From Cognatundibacterium jejuense (lineage in GTDB: Bacteria; Pseudomonadota; Gammaproteobacteria; Burkholderiales; Burkholderiaceae_D), in NCBI RefSeq assembly GCF_014284255.1, contig NZ_JACOFV010000001.1:248001-312000 (forward strand): a DNA stretch of 64,000 bases, read 5' to 3'. The position numbers and the translations under genes were made by a program. The notes beneath the pieces are model-generated. The model was not told the DNA's origin. It worked only from the letters and a program-made list of their open reading frames with translations, and ran no database searches. Shown here piece by piece: positions 1-10,306 of the stretch (position 1 is the stretch's first letter; each line of letters begins with the position of its first letter).

Positions 1-1332
1 TACGAAGCCTTTGTAGTCGTGATTGTAAATACGCATTCTACCGCGATGTCGGCGTACGATGCGGTCGACAATAGCGAGTCCGAGACCAGATCCGTTTGCC
101 TGACTACGTGATGCGTCAGCACGTGTGAATGGCTTGAGAAGTTTGGTGAGATCATCACTCTTTGCACCTTCGCCATAGTCGCGGAAGCTAACCAGAACGC
201 CTTGCTTTTTTCCTTTATTTTTAAGGCTGCACTGTATTTCGATGACGGTATTTAGATTGTCAGGATTTTTGCCATAGCGGCACGAATTTTCTATCAGATT
301 GCTAAACATGCGCCGCAATTCAGTGGTGTTGCCAGAAATCATCTGGCCAGGTGCAATCGATGAATGGATGTGCAAGTAATTAACGCGGGAATACTCGTGG
401 ATTACTTGTTCCAGTAATGCGCTAATGTCGATCATGTCGAAGCGCAGACTATCAATCGGTTTTGCGTAATCCAAAAATTGGCTGATGATGGCATCCATTT
501 GTGCCAGATCAGACTGCATTCCCGTGCGTGCCTGATCATCGAGTACTGCCATTTCGACCTCTAGTTGCATACGAGCCAAGGGTGTTCTCAGATCATGGGA
601 AATACCCGCAAGAATGATGGTGCGATCGGTTTCAATCCTGGCAAGATCTTCTACCATATTATTAAAACTGGCATTTGTTTCGCGTATTTCTTTCGGGCCT
701 ATCTCAGGCAGTGGTTGCGGTTGCTTGCCTTGCGCCAAAAGTCGCGCCGCGTTCGTTAAGCGAGATAATGGATCGTTGATTAATTTGGATATAATCGCGG
801 CGCCGAGCAGGGTAAAAATCAGTGTTGCTGAAGCCCAGCTAATGATTGGCAGGGTAAACGGCGGATCTAAGCGATCTTCTTCAAGTCGCAGCCAATATTG
901 GTCGCCTTCAATGTCAAAGCTGACCCAAAAACCTTCTATTCCGTTGACTGATTTGGCAAAACGCGTTTCTTTGCCCATCTGAATTTTCATCAAATAGCTT
1001 AGCTCAGAAAAAAAAGCGCTAGTTTCTGGAGGGTCGGTTTTATCACCTTCATTTAAGGTGTAAATTCGTATGCCTTCGTTGTTTGCCAGATCGAGTAATA
1101 ATTCTTTTCGTCGTTCAGGTGCCGAATGTGTGAGTGCGGCGCGAGTAATGGTGACGATGGATGTTATCTGTGTGGTAAGTTGTTGTGCGCGAGGGTAGCG
1201 CTCTAAAGTCCGGAAGCTCATAAACCAGACAGTCATGCTGGCCATCACAAGTGCAGCCAGCATGAAAAAAGTGCGCCAAAACAGACCGCTGCGTAGCCAT
1301 TCAAGACTATTTAAATAGGAACGCATTTGCAT
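1..1332 (-). CDS. envZ: EnvZ-like sensor histidine kinase, 3' end cut by window edge
   Basis: Membrane sensor kinase that would phosphorylate the response regulator encoded just downstream. Reading the minus strand from ATG at 1332, I see an N-terminal membrane segment (residues about 16-38), a periplasmic stretch, a second membrane segment, a HAMP linker, the phospho-acceptor box GISHDLRTPLAR with His246 (codon 595-597), an N box (FSNLIENSCRYG), the DYGEG motif and the GSGLGLAIV box. All catalytic parts are therefore present and only a short C-terminal tail lies outside the window. A second in-frame ATG at 1326 is an alternative start. The 14-bp spacing to the regulator indicates one operon. 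EnvZ is the closest family by layout; the stimulus (osmolarity in enterobacteria) is not shown by the sequence. Confidence 0.9.
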   Translation of the reverse strand, partial: MQMRSYLNSLEWLRSGLFWRTFFMLAALVMASMTVWFMSFRTLERYPRAQQLTTQITSIVTITRAALTHSAPERRKELLLDLANNEGIRIYTLNEGDKTDPPETSAFFSELSYLMKIQMGKETRFAKSVNGIEGFWVSFDIEGDQYWLRLEEDRLDPPFTLPIISWASATLIFTLLGAAIISKLINDPLSRLTNAARLLAQGKQPQPLPEIGPKEIRETNASFNNMVEDLARIETDRTIILAGISHDLRTPLARMQLEVEMAVLDDQARTGMQSDLAQMDAIISQFLDYAKPIDSLRFDMIDISALLEQVIHEYSRVNYLHIHSSIAPGQMISGNTTELRRMFSNLIENSCRYGKNPDNLNTVIEIQCSLKNKGKKQGVLVSFRDYGEGAKSDDLTKLLKPFTRADASRSQANGSGLGLAIVDRIVRRHRGRMRIYNHDYKGFV

Positions 1333-1346
1333 CTGAAACCCGACGT

Positions 1347-2117
1347 TTAAGTTTTTTGTCCGTCAGGAATAAAGACGTAGCCGAGCCCCCACACCGTTTG
1401 AATGTATAAAGGATTTGATGGATCGGGTTCTATCAGTTTTCGCAAGCGAGAAATTTGAACGTCCAGACTACGGTCGAATACTTCATATTCTCGACCACGT
1501 GCTAGTTCCATGAGTTTTTCTCTGGATAATGGCTGGCGTGCGTGACGGGCAAACACCTTGAGTACAGAAAACTCCCCTGTCGTTAAAGACACCATCTCAT
1601 TCTTTTTCTTGAGAGTACGTGTACTTAAATCGAGGGTAAACTCGCCGAATGTGAACGTCTGCGGGCCTTCGGAGGGTGCGCCCGGTAGTTCATCCGGCAC
1701 TTTCCTCCGTAACACTGCGTTGATTCTTGCAACTAATTCTCTTGGATTAAATGGTTTAGGTAAATAGTCGTCAGCGCCCATTTCCAATCCAATAATACGA
1801 TCAACTTCTTCGCCTTTAGCAGTCAGCATAATGATGGGTGTCCGGTCGCCAGCGCCGCGCAAGCGTCGACAGATTGCTAAACCGTCCTCGCCAGGGAGCA
1901 TTAAATCCAACACAAGCATGTCGTAGCGCTCTCTCATCCAGAACTTGTTCATGGCTTGAGCATTCTCCGCGCCGACTACCTGAAATCCTTGTTCGGTCAG
2001 ATAGCGACGTAGGAGTTCGCGCAAACGCAAATCATCGTCTACAACTAGGATTTTTGCTTTTGGGGAACTGCTAGCGGCAGTTGAGGGGGTGTCAGTAGTG
2101 GAATGATGAGTGTTCAT
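1347..2117 (-). CDS. ompR: OmpR-family response regulator
   Basis: DNA-binding response regulator, partner of the EnvZ-like kinase that follows it. Residues 22-135 form a receiver domain: acidic pocket DDD at 27-29, phospho-acceptor Asp71 in LVLDLMLPGEDG, Thr99 and Lys121. Residues about 155-250 form a winged-helix effector domain ending in VWGLGYVFIP, the classic OmpR/PhoB wing. The N-terminal 20 residues are a Ser/Thr-rich extension that is not part of the fold. The length (256 aa) is slightly longer than enteric OmpR because of that extension. The gene is divergent from the small secreted protein at 2433, so its promoter lies in 2118-2432. Confidence 0.93.
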   Translation of the reverse strand: MNTHHSTTDTPSTAASSSPKAKILVVDDDLRLRELLRRYLTEQGFQVVGAENAQAMNKFWMRERYDMLVLDLMLPGEDGLAICRRLRGAGDRTPIIMLTAKGEEVDRIIGLEMGADDYLPKPFNPRELVARINAVLRRKVPDELPGAPSEGPQTFTFGEFTLDLSTRTLKKKNEMVSLTTGEFSVLKVFARHARQPLSREKLMELARGREYEVFDRSLDVQISRLRKLIEPDPSNPLYIQTVWGLGYVFIPDGQKT

Positions 2118-2432
2118 ATGAATATCTTACTGGCATCGTCCGTGCTTGGAAACCTGTTAATTGCTGGACTTACACATTGTTACATATTTTTCGATTTGTG
2201 AAAGATCAATTTAAGTCGCGTGATTTAGACTCTTGCGCCTAGCGAGACGTTTTATTTGAGTGCCTCATCTTACCTTGCTTAACGATTTTGCTCATTATTT
2301 ATTGCTCTGCTGCACTTGTGTATCTAACTCTTGCATATACATAGGTAACATATTAACGAGCGGTATTTCTTTTTTAGTGGTGTGCGGTCAGCATTCTTCG
2401 GGTGTTTTTTCTTAGAATCTAGTGATGACGTA
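2118..2432. other. Intergenic region between ompR and a small secreted-protein gene
   Basis: About 315 bp, AT-rich, between divergent genes. It must hold the ompR-envZ promoter (minus strand) and the promoter of the gene at 2433. I see no clear -35/-10 pair, tRNA or repeat in it. Confidence 0.5.
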
Positions 2433-2774
2433 ATGAATTTGCCTTCAGCCAGAATTCTTATTCTGCTAACAACTATCGTATTTTTCAACTCAGCCTATGC
2501 TCAAGAGAGTGGCTTTCGTGCGTCTGTATTGCTTAATAATAAAGAGTTAAGGGGATGGGTGCACTCTGACGACAGGAGTGCTAGGACTCGTTTTTTTTCT
2601 TCAAGAGAGTTTGGCGGGAGCTTCTTCCTTAGAGCTGGAGGTAAATCAACCGCAAATTCCCCGCAAAACGTCAAGCCTAAAGAGAAAAAAAGCAAATTGA
2701 CGCCAGAGGAGCGTCGCGCGCTGCGTCAGCAGGTGCGCGACGTTGAGCAAGAATTACATCCACCTAAAAAATAA
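2433..2774 (+). CDS. Small secreted protein of unknown function
   Basis: A 113-residue protein that I do not recognise. The start at 2433 is chosen because it gives a textbook signal peptide: a short polar N-terminus, a hydrophobic core (ILILLTTIVFF) and an AYA cleavage site before residue 24. An in-frame ATG at 2382 would add 17 residues in front of this signal and is less likely. The mature part is basic and ends in a charged helix (LTPEERRALRQQVRDVEQ), a type of tail seen in small periplasmic proteins of Burkholderiales. No Cys or catalytic motif is seen. It stands alone between ompR and smpB and converges on smpB. Confidence 0.6.
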   Translation: MNLPSARILILLTTIVFFNSAYAQESGFRASVLLNNKELRGWVHSDDRSARTRFFSSREFGGSFFLRAGGKSTANSPQNVKPKEKKSKLTPEERRALRQQVRDVEQELHPPKK

Positions 2775-2803
2775 ATTTGGTATGGATCGATATCCATTGA
2801 GTC

Positions 2804-3253
2804 CTAACGGCGGTGTTGTTTCATGATCTTCTGTTGTTCGCGCTGCCAGTCTCTCTCTTTTTCCGTATCGCGCTTGTCGTGTTGTTTTTTACCCTTGGCA
2901 AGGCCGATCTGACATTTGATGCGGCCTTTAACGAAGTGCATATTCAGTGGCACCATGGTGTAGCCAGAACGCTCTACTTTACCAATCAGCTTACTGATTT
3001 CGGCTGCATGGAGTAATAACTTCCGAGTTCGCACGGAATCTGGATGGATGTGTGTTGATGCGGTCGGAAGGGCGCCGATATGGGCGCCAAACAAGAAAAT
3101 TTCACCATCGCGGACGATGACGTAAGCTTCTTTAAGTTGCAGTCGGCCTGCGCGTATAGCTTTGACCTCCCAGCCTTGTAGTACGACTCCTGCTTCGAAT
3201 TGTTCCTCGATAAAGTAGTCGTGGAAGGCTTTTTTGTTATCAGCGATGCTCAT
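2804..3253 (-). CDS. smpB: SsrA-binding protein SmpB
   Basis: Binds tmRNA and delivers it to stalled ribosomes in trans-translation. The 149-residue product starts with [17 protein letters not shown] and has the family's conserved [21 protein letters not shown] and LLLHAAEI segments, plus the basic C-terminal tail ([17 protein letters not shown]) that inserts into the mRNA channel. Length is normal for the family. It is divergent from ratA, the usual arrangement in proteobacteria. The tmRNA gene itself is not in this window. Confidence 0.96.
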   Translation of the reverse strand: MSIADNKKAFHDYFIEEQFEAGVVLQGWEVKAIRAGRLQLKEAYVIVRDGEIFLFGAHIGALPTASTHIHPDSVRTRKLLLHAAEISKLIGKVERSGYTMVPLNMHFVKGRIKCQIGLAKGKKQHDKRDTEKERDWQREQQKIMKQHRR

Positions 3254-3362
3254 TAGATGAAAATAGGTTACTTTTCCTTATCAATTTCCTCCAGGAGGAT
3301 TTCGATGCGGGGATGACTCGGTTAAAATGCGAACTTGTGATTCTACCAAATGGTTACCCTGG

Positions 3363-3797
3363 ATGGCAGTCGTACATAAAACAGTTTTTATTGGTTATAG
3401 CGCAGCGCAAATGTTTGCATTGGTGGAGCGCGTCGAAAATTACCCGGACTTTTTGCCTTGGTGTGGTGAGGTTAAGCTTCTCGAACGTACGGAAAGTGAC
3501 TTGACGGCGACGCTTTCAATTAATTATCACGGCATAAAGCAAAGTTTTACGACTAAAAATATAAATCAAGCACCACATTCTATGCAAATGAATCTGGTGG
3601 AGGGACCATTTAAACAATTAAGCGGTCGTTGGCAATTCATCGAATTGCGTGCTGATGCTTGTAAGATAGAGTTTGATCTGAATTACGAATTTTCAAGTAA
3701 ATTATTGGAACATTTGATTGGCCCCGTTTTTAGTAAAATAGCAAACAGCTTTGTCGATGCGTTTTGCGCGAGGGCGGAAGCAATTTATGCAGAATAA
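3363..3797 (+). CDS. ratA: RatA-type START-domain protein (ribosome association toxin / coenzyme Q-binding family)
   Basis: A 144-residue single-domain START/polyketide-cyclase protein: MAVVHKTVFIGYSAAQMF opening, VENYPDFLPWC, and the C-terminal LIGPVFSKIANSFVDAF helix. In E. coli the homologue was described as a ribosome-association inhibitor, while the wider family (Coq10) binds ubiquinone; the sequence does not decide between these roles. The start at 3363 (the ATG before AVVHKTV) matches family starts better than the upstream in-frame ATG at 3327, although no strong ribosome-binding site precedes either. It overlaps the start of rnfH, as is common. Confidence 0.9.
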   Translation: MAVVHKTVFIGYSAAQMFALVERVENYPDFLPWCGEVKLLERTESDLTATLSINYHGIKQSFTTKNINQAPHSMQMNLVEGPFKQLSGRWQFIELRADACKIEFDLNYEFSSKLLEHLIGPVFSKIANSFVDAFCARAEAIYAE

Positions 3798-4080
3798 CGA
3801 AATGATATCAGTTCAGGTGTGCTATTCAGATGGCGCAGGAGTCATTTTGTTAGAGGTTCGCGTGCCTTTGGGCTCTACACTACTTCATGCCGTTGAATAT
3901 AGTGGTATCTTGAAACAATTACCTGAGATTAATCTGGCAACCCAAAAAGTTGGGGTTTTTGGTAAGTTGAAGTCATTGGAGTCGCAGTTGCATCCCAATG
4001 ACAGGGTAGAAATTTATCGTCCTTTGCTTGCAGATCCGATGGAGGCGCGTCGTCGCCGCGCCGTAAAAAATGGGCGATAA
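3787..4080 (+). CDS. rnfH: RnfH family ubiquitin-like protein
   Basis: Small beta-grasp protein of the RnfH family; function is unsettled, and it is usually encoded next to ratA. The core ISVQVCYSDGAGVILLEVRV, the Gly/Leu-rich middle (KVGVFGKLKSLESQL) and the terminal DRVEIYRPLLADPMEARRRRA are characteristic. The ATG at 3787 overlaps the end of ratA by 11 bp; an in-frame ATG at 3802 would give a product starting MISVQV, closer to family norms, and is equally plausible. It converges on the DUF4124 gene. Confidence 0.9.
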   Translation: MQNNEMISVQVCYSDGAGVILLEVRVPLGSTLLHAVEYSGILKQLPEINLATQKVGVFGKLKSLESQLHPNDRVEIYRPLLADPMEARRRRAVKNGR

Positions 4081-4102
4081 TCAGAATAGACAATCCGATT
4101 AT

Positions 4103-4597
4103 TTAGCAACCTGAACTGGCTTTTTTGGTGTCAGCAAGCTCTTTTTCACGCTGTTCATCCGACATGTAGTTGCGTTCACCATTTTTATCTGTGGTAGAAA
4201 TGCGTACGCCAGATTCTAGTGTTTTTTGATACGACTTAACCCGTTCGCAGTTTTTGCTTTTGTCGTTAGCAGCTTGCTGTGCTTCTGCCGCCTTTTTATC
4301 TTTTTCTGCTTGTTCAGCTTTGCGTTTGTTGTAATCCTCGTTTCGGCTGGCAATAGAATCAGTTTTCTGGCGAGGTGTATCAGCTGCCTTGCTGGAACTT
4401 GATGCATCGCCAGCGTCCGTATTGCTATCGATAAGATTTTTGCCTTTCAAAATACGATTTTTGGGTACGGTGGATGGTGGCGGGGTATCTGAAAACTGCT
4501 TATTCCCATGTTCGTCGACCCATACGTATTGGGCGCAAGCCGAAGCGCAGGCAAAGAAAGTGCTGATTAAAGCGAGAATTGTGCGTTGCTTAAGCAT
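4103..4597 (-). CDS. DUF4124 domain secreted protein
   Basis: A 164-residue exported protein. Residues 1-22 are a signal peptide ending ASACA, followed directly by the DUF4124 core YVWVDEHGNKQFSDTPPP (residues about 24-41). A low-complexity Ser/Asp stretch and a Lys/Ala/Glu-rich probable coiled coil (KRKAEQAEKDKKAAEAQQAA, about 92-111) follow, then a Cys-containing tail. The family is widespread in Gammaproteobacteria and Betaproteobacteria with no assigned biochemical role. It converges on rnfH and lies divergently upstream of guaB. Confidence 0.85.
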   Translation of the reverse strand: MLKQRTILALISTFFACASACAQYVWVDEHGNKQFSDTPPPSTVPKNRILKGKNLIDSNTDAGDASSSSKAADTPRQKTDSIASRNEDYNKRKAEQAEKDKKAAEAQQAANDKSKNCERVKSYQKTLESGVRISTTDKNGERNYMSDEQREKELADTKKASSGC

Positions 4598-4679
4598 GTT
4601 GTTCTCTCGATGGTTATGAATAATGGATTAAAAGATGCAAGAGTTTTACACGTAGCGAGACGAGTTCGCAAGTTTTCTG

Positions 4680-6172
<1,493 letters not shown>

Positions 6173-6200
6173 CATTAGCTAGCTTTGCCGGGGGTACTGC

Positions 6201-7250
6201 ATGACGACAAGTTTGGAAGGATTCAACGCTACGACATCATTAGTGGTTAATACCGGTTTTGAACGGATGTTAACTGAAAAATTCGATGTCAAGATTGGTC
6301 GTTTTGAACGATTAGGTTTGCAGTTATTCTCGGTGGCAAATTGTTTTGTTACCTTTGGGCATGTGAGTGGTAGATCCGGCGGTAGTGGTCGCTCCATTAC
6401 TGAAATGGAGGCGAGCTTTTCAGACAGTCTTCCTTTGTCCGATGAGTTTTTAGTCATTTCTGATCTTAGTGCGCATTCGTTGTTGGCGGAGCATAGGCAC
6501 GTGATGGGCGACCCGTTTATCCGTTTTTATGTTTCATATCCAATCTATGGGCAAGACGCGAAATTGGTCGGTTGCATCAGGTTGTTAGATTATCAGACAC
6601 GAGAGCTCACTGAAAATCAGCATTTGTTGTTGGCTGATTTTGCAACCATTATCGAGCGCGAGCTAGCACTTGGTGTAATTTATCAAAATCAAATCGAGCT
6701 GGTTAAACAAAATAGAAATTTAAAACGAGAGTCATTGATTGACCCTCTGTTGGGAACGTGGAATAAAGTTGCGATAGCCCGTTCGTTGAAGATTGAGATG
6801 GAACGGTGCAGTAAGGCACAAAAGCCGCTTTCGCTCTTATTCGTCTATCCTGATCAAATTGATGATTTGCGTGCAGTTCACGGTGCAGCATTGAGTGATC
6901 AGTTGTTAATTCGTACTGTCAGCCGGATCAGATCTTGTATTCGTCCGTTTGATGCCTTGGGACGGTTTGGCAGTGATCAATTGTTGATCGTTTTGCCTGG
7001 AGCATCACACCTTGTTGTCATGGCTGTGACGGAGCGGATCAGGTTGGCAATTATGACGCATCCAGAATTGGTAGAAAACGTAGAAACGACAATGACGATT
7101 TGCGCAGGTGTAGTGTCAACCGACACATACCCTGATGCAGATCCTGAACTATTAATCAGCCTAGCTGAAAAAGCCCTGCTATCTGCAAGGAGTGCGGGAA
7201 ACAATACTGTTGTACAGGCTATGCCCGGGCAACCTGACCTGATAATTTGA
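6201..7250 (+). CDS. GAF-like protein with degenerate GGDEF domain, between guaB and guaA
   Basis: A 349-residue cytoplasmic protein. Residues about 20-165 look like a GAF sensor domain (ITEMEASFSDSLPLSD, then VMGDPFIRFYVSYPIYG and LVGCIRLLDYQTREL). Residues about 180-340 follow the GGDEF fold (DPLLGTWNK, then a signature region, then MTICAGVVS and AEKALLSARSAGNN). The catalytic signature is replaced by GRFGSDQ at about 253-259, so the GG(D/E)EF metal and GTP site is lost and diguanylate cyclase activity is unlikely. It sits 28 bp after guaB and 3 bp before guaA. It may be a GTP or nucleotide sensor, or simply a decayed cyclase; the role is unknown. Confidence 0.85.
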   Translation: MTTSLEGFNATTSLVVNTGFERMLTEKFDVKIGRFERLGLQLFSVANCFVTFGHVSGRSGGSGRSITEMEASFSDSLPLSDEFLVISDLSAHSLLAEHRHVMGDPFIRFYVSYPIYGQDAKLVGCIRLLDYQTRELTENQHLLLADFATIIERELALGVIYQNQIELVKQNRNLKRESLIDPLLGTWNKVAIARSLKIEMERCSKAQKPLSLLFVYPDQIDDLRAVHGAALSDQLLIRTVSRIRSCIRPFDALGRFGSDQLLIVLPGASHLVVMAVTERIRLAIMTHPELVENVETTMTICAGVVSTDTYPDADPELLISLAEKALLSARSAGNNTVVQAMPGQPDLII

Positions 7251-7253
7251 ATT

Positions 7254-8846
7254 ATGCATTCTAAAATCCTTATCCTCGACTTTGGTTCACAAGTCACGCA
7301 ATTGATCGCCCGTCGCGTCCGTGATGCTGGTGTATTTTCCGAAGTGCATCCGTATGACGTCAGTGATGAATTTATCCGCGAGTACGGCGCATCAGGCATT
7401 ATCCTTTCTGGTGGCCCGAATAGTGTGACAGAAGGAGATACTCCACGTGCACCAATGGCGGTCTTTGACGCTGGGGTTCCTGTTCTTGGGATTTGCTATG
7501 GCATGCAAACCATGGCGGAGCAGCTGGGTGGTAAAGTGGAAAATGGCCTGGTACGTGAATTTGGCTATGCTGAAGTGCGCGCACGCAGCCACACAGCCTT
7601 ATTGAACGGCATCAACGATTTCGTGACACCAGAAGGTCATGGCATGTTGAAGGTCTGGATGAGCCACGGCGACAAAGTGAATGAAATGCCGCCAGGATTT
7701 AAATTGATGGCATCAACAGACAATTGTCCGATCGCTGCGATGGCGGACGAAGAGCGCCGTTTTTACGCGGTGCAGTTCCACCCCGAAGTTACCCACACAG
7801 TCCAGGGTGAGGCTATTATTGGCCGTTTTGTGCACGAAATTTGTGGCTGTAAATCTGACTGGAACATGCCAGACTATATCGCCGAAGCCGTTGCTTCGAT
7901 CCGCGAGCAAGTTGGGACGGACGAAGTGATTCTTGGCTTGTCGGGTGGTGTTGATAGTAGTGTTGCTGCTGCATTGATCCATCGCGCGATTGGCGATCAA
8001 CTGACTTGCGTCTTTGTAGATCATGGTCTGTTGCGTCTCGATGAAGGCAAAATGGTCATGGAGATGTTCGGTAAAAACCTGGGCGTTAAAGTAATACACG
8101 TTGATGCGACAGCGCAATTTATGGGGCATCTTGAAGGCGTTACTGATCCTGAAGCAAAACGTAAAATCATCGGCCGTGAATTTGTCGAAGTATTTCAGGC
8201 GGAATCAGCCAAACTCAGCAATGCAAAATGGCTGGCACAAGGCACGATTTACCCTGACGTCATCGAGAGTGCTGGTAAAGGCAAAAAAGGGTCACACACC
8301 ATCAAGAGCCATCACAACGTCGGTGGTCTGCCAGACACCTTGAATCTGAAATTATTAGAGCCTTTGCGTGAACTTTTTAAAGATGAAGTGCGTAAGCTCG
8401 GTGTAGCACTTGGTCTGCCACATGGCATGGTGTATCGCCATCCTTTCCCTGGTCCTGGCCTCGGTGTGCGCATCCTTGGTGAAGTCAAAAAAGAATTTGC
8501 TGATTTGCTGCGCAAAGCAGATGCGATTTTCATCGAAGAACTGCGCAATAACTTTGTCGATAAAAATGCAGAAAAGCTAGTCAGTTGGTATGACGCCACA
8601 AGCCAGGCATTTGCCGTATTCTTGCCAGTCAAATCTGTTGGCGTAATGGGCGATGGCCGCACTTACGACTACGTTGTGGCGTTGCGCGCTGTACAAACGC
8701 AAGATTTCATGACTGCACACTGGGCGCATCTGCCGCACGAATTATTAGGCAAAGTCTCTAACCGCATCATTAACGAAGTACGCGGTATCAACCGCGTGGT
8801 GTACGACATTTCTGGAAAACCGCCTGCGACGATTGAGTGGGAGTAA
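7254..8846 (+). CDS. guaA: GMP synthase (glutamine-hydrolysing)
   Basis: Converts XMP to GMP with ATP and glutamine. The 530-residue product has a class I glutamine amidotransferase domain (catalytic Cys81 in [15 protein letters not shown] His/Glu triad), the ATP pyrophosphatase loop GLSGGVDSS at 228-236, and the C-terminal dimerisation domain ending PPATIEWE. Length is normal. The stop codon region (GAGTGGGAGTAA) is the junction with the accessory islands: the guaA 3' end is a known integration site for tyrosine-recombinase islands, and near-copies of this end recur at 14457 and 18459. Its transcription terminator (8887-8926) belongs to the island, not the core chromosome. Confidence 0.98.
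   Translation: MHSKILILDFGSQVTQLIARRVRDAGVFSEVHPYDVSDEFIREYGASGIILSGGPNSVTEGDTPRAPMAVFDAGVPVLGICYGMQTMAEQLGGKVENGLVREFGYAEVRARSHTALLNGINDFVTPEGHGMLKVWMSHGDKVNEMPPGFKLMASTDNCPIAAMADEERRFYAVQFHPEVTHTVQGEAIIGRFVHEICGCKSDWNMPDYIAEAVASIREQVGTDEVILGLSGGVDSSVAAALIHRAIGDQLTCVFVDHGLLRLDEGKMVMEMFGKNLGVKVIHVDATAQFMGHLEGVTDPEAKRKIIGREFVEVFQAESAKLSNAKWLAQGTIYPDVIESAGKGKKGSHTIKSHHNVGGLPDTLNLKLLEPLRELFKDEVRKLGVALGLPHGMVYRHPFPGPGLGVRILGEVKKEFADLLRKADAIFIEELRNNFVDKNAEKLVSWYDATSQAFAVFLPVKSVGVMGDGRTYDYVVALRAVQTQDFMTAHWAHLPHELLGKVSNRIINEVRGINRVVYDISGKPPATIEWE
8831..8846 (+). other. attL-like site: 3' end of guaA
   Basis: Last codons of guaA, sharing the core GTGGGARTRA with sites at 14457-14470 and 18459-18473. 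Together with the related sequences that follow and precede these sites, this indicates site-specific insertion into the guaA 3' end that rebuilt a complete gene end. Confidence 0.65.
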
Positions 8847-8886
8847 GGCTGTTTTTTAACCCATTGATTCTATTGAGTTAAATGAA

Positions 8887-8926
8887 TGCCATTGATGATC
8901 TTGATTGAATCATCAATGGCATTTTT
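8887..8926 (+). terminator. Rho-independent terminator behind guaA, carried by the island end
   Basis: Perfect 13-bp stem TGCCATTGATGAT / ATCATCAATGGCA with a 9-base loop, followed by TTTTT. It can end guaA transcription. The same hairpin with one mismatch recurs at 14511-14550. Confidence 0.75.
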
Positions 8927-9037
8927 CATGGCATGGGGTCGATGCTGAATCGAAAATATAGCTGATACCATGTGACCGTTTCGGCATACGCCATGGTATC
9001 GATAACCGGGTGCATTGCAGCGCTTGTGTTGATGCCA

Positions 9038-9072
9038 TCAATGTCCGTTTTCGGCACAAAGCTGACAGATTG
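9038..9072 (-). repeat. Palindromic island repeat, copy a
   Basis: Read on the minus strand it fits the consensus ATGACWGCTNNNGGCCGA plus AGCGGWCAT, loosely. It lies at the inner edge of L1, next to the LysR gene end. Six further copies lie at 14291, 14661, 16718, 17086, 17533 and 18294. Confidence 0.5.
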
Positions 9073-9093
9073 CACTATTCTCACTGACGGAGA

Positions 9094-9984
9094 TCATCTC
9101 GATTTAGGAATTCGCAAGGCATCAATAACAAGGGAAAGCGCTAGCGATGAACGACGACTTGCGTAGTAAAGGTGATATCCGGGGAAAGTGATTCCCCAGT
9201 CGTCCAGAACTGTAACCAGCCGACCTGCTGCAAGATGTTCCTGAACCATGTCCTCAGGAAGCCATGCCAGTCCGTGTCCAGCGACAGCGGCATCTGCCAT
9301 GAGGTCGCTGCGGTTGAACAAAAGACGTCCCTCGACATGGACGTTAGTAATTTTTCCACCATTTTTAAATTCCCACGCCAGTAAGCCACCGTAGGTCGGT
9401 AATCGCAAGCCGATACAGTCGTGCTCACTCAGTTCCTGCGGTGATTGCGGCGGCGGATTTCGTTTTAAATAAGCCGGACTCCCTACCACAACCATGCGCA
9501 TGTCCGGTGCAATTCGCAACGCAATCATGTTCTTTGCAACGTCGCCACCAAGACGAATACCAATGTCAAAACGCTCCGCCACAATATCGACAAAACGGTT
9601 GTCGCTGCTGATCTCGATCTTAATTTCCGGATAATTTGGTAGCCACGGCAATAGTCTTGGCCAAACAATAGATCGGACCGCGTGTTCAGTCGCTGTGATC
9701 CGAACATTGCCGACTGGTCTGCCTCGCATGTTGCCCAGGACGGCCAGTTCAGCTTCGATCTCGGCCAATCGAGGTTCGACAGTGCGAAATAATTGCTCTC
9801 CCGCCTCCGTAGGTGAAACGCTGCGTGTCGTCCGGTTAAGCAGCTTTAGATCAAGCCTGAGCTCTAGGGCACGGACAGTTTGACTCAGAGCAGACTGGGT
9901 AACTCCCATCTGAGCGGCCGCCCGGGTAAAACTCTTTGCACGCACGACCGCAGCAAAGGCAGCAAGGTCATCAAATCCTGCCAT
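9094..9984 (-). CDS. LysR-family transcriptional regulator
   Basis: A 296-residue LysR-type regulator: winged helix-turn-helix at residues 1-62 (DDLAAFAAVVRAKSFTRAA; SQTVRALELRLDLKLL NRTTR-type end) and an effector-binding domain from about 90 (GNVRITATEHAVRSIVWPRL). It resembles the CrgA/PecT-like subgroup often divergent from oxidoreductases. It is divergent from the gene set at 10085-14181, which it probably controls from the 100-bp gap 9985-10084; the inducer is unknown. It lies inside island 1. Confidence 0.92.
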   Translation of the reverse strand: MAGFDDLAAFAAVVRAKSFTRAAAQMGVTQSALSQTVRALELRLDLKLLNRTTRSVSPTEAGEQLFRTVEPRLAEIEAELAVLGNMRGRPVGNVRITATEHAVRSIVWPRLLPWLPNYPEIKIEISSDNRFVDIVAERFDIGIRLGGDVAKNMIALRIAPDMRMVVVGSPAYLKRNPPPQSPQELSEHDCIGLRLPTYGGLLAWEFKNGGKITNVHVEGRLLFNRSDLMADAAVAGHGLAWLPEDMVQEHLAAGRLVTVLDDWGITFPGYHLYYASRRSSLALSLVIDALRIPKSR

Positions 9985-10072
9985 TAATTAGTTCTCCTAA
10001 TAACTGCATGTCGTTTTAACAGTCTAGTCATTGAATGTCAACAGGCCTAAGCTTCGTGACATCAACAAATAA

Positions 10073-10297
<225 letters not shown>

Positions 10298-10306
10298 GAC
10301 AGAGAA

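Larger units (their letters stand above)
8847..9072 (+). repeat. Island left-end sequence L1
   Basis: About 210-225 bp closely resembling 14471-14695 (my estimate is more than 80% identity by eye), starting directly after the guaA stop. It contains the hairpin at 8887-8926, direct repeats of the form ATGGCAT, an ACCATGTGACCGT segment, and ends in a copy of the palindromic repeat described at 9038-9072. The ATGGCAT repeats could be arm-type binding sites for an integrase. Confidence 0.75.

Noticed and set aside
8929..9060. A minus-strand frame of about 40 codons open in both left ends L1 and L2, with many conservative replacements between copies
   Set aside because: Substitutions between the two copies fall about evenly over the three codon positions, and there is no start codon or ribosome-binding site, so I do not call it a gene.
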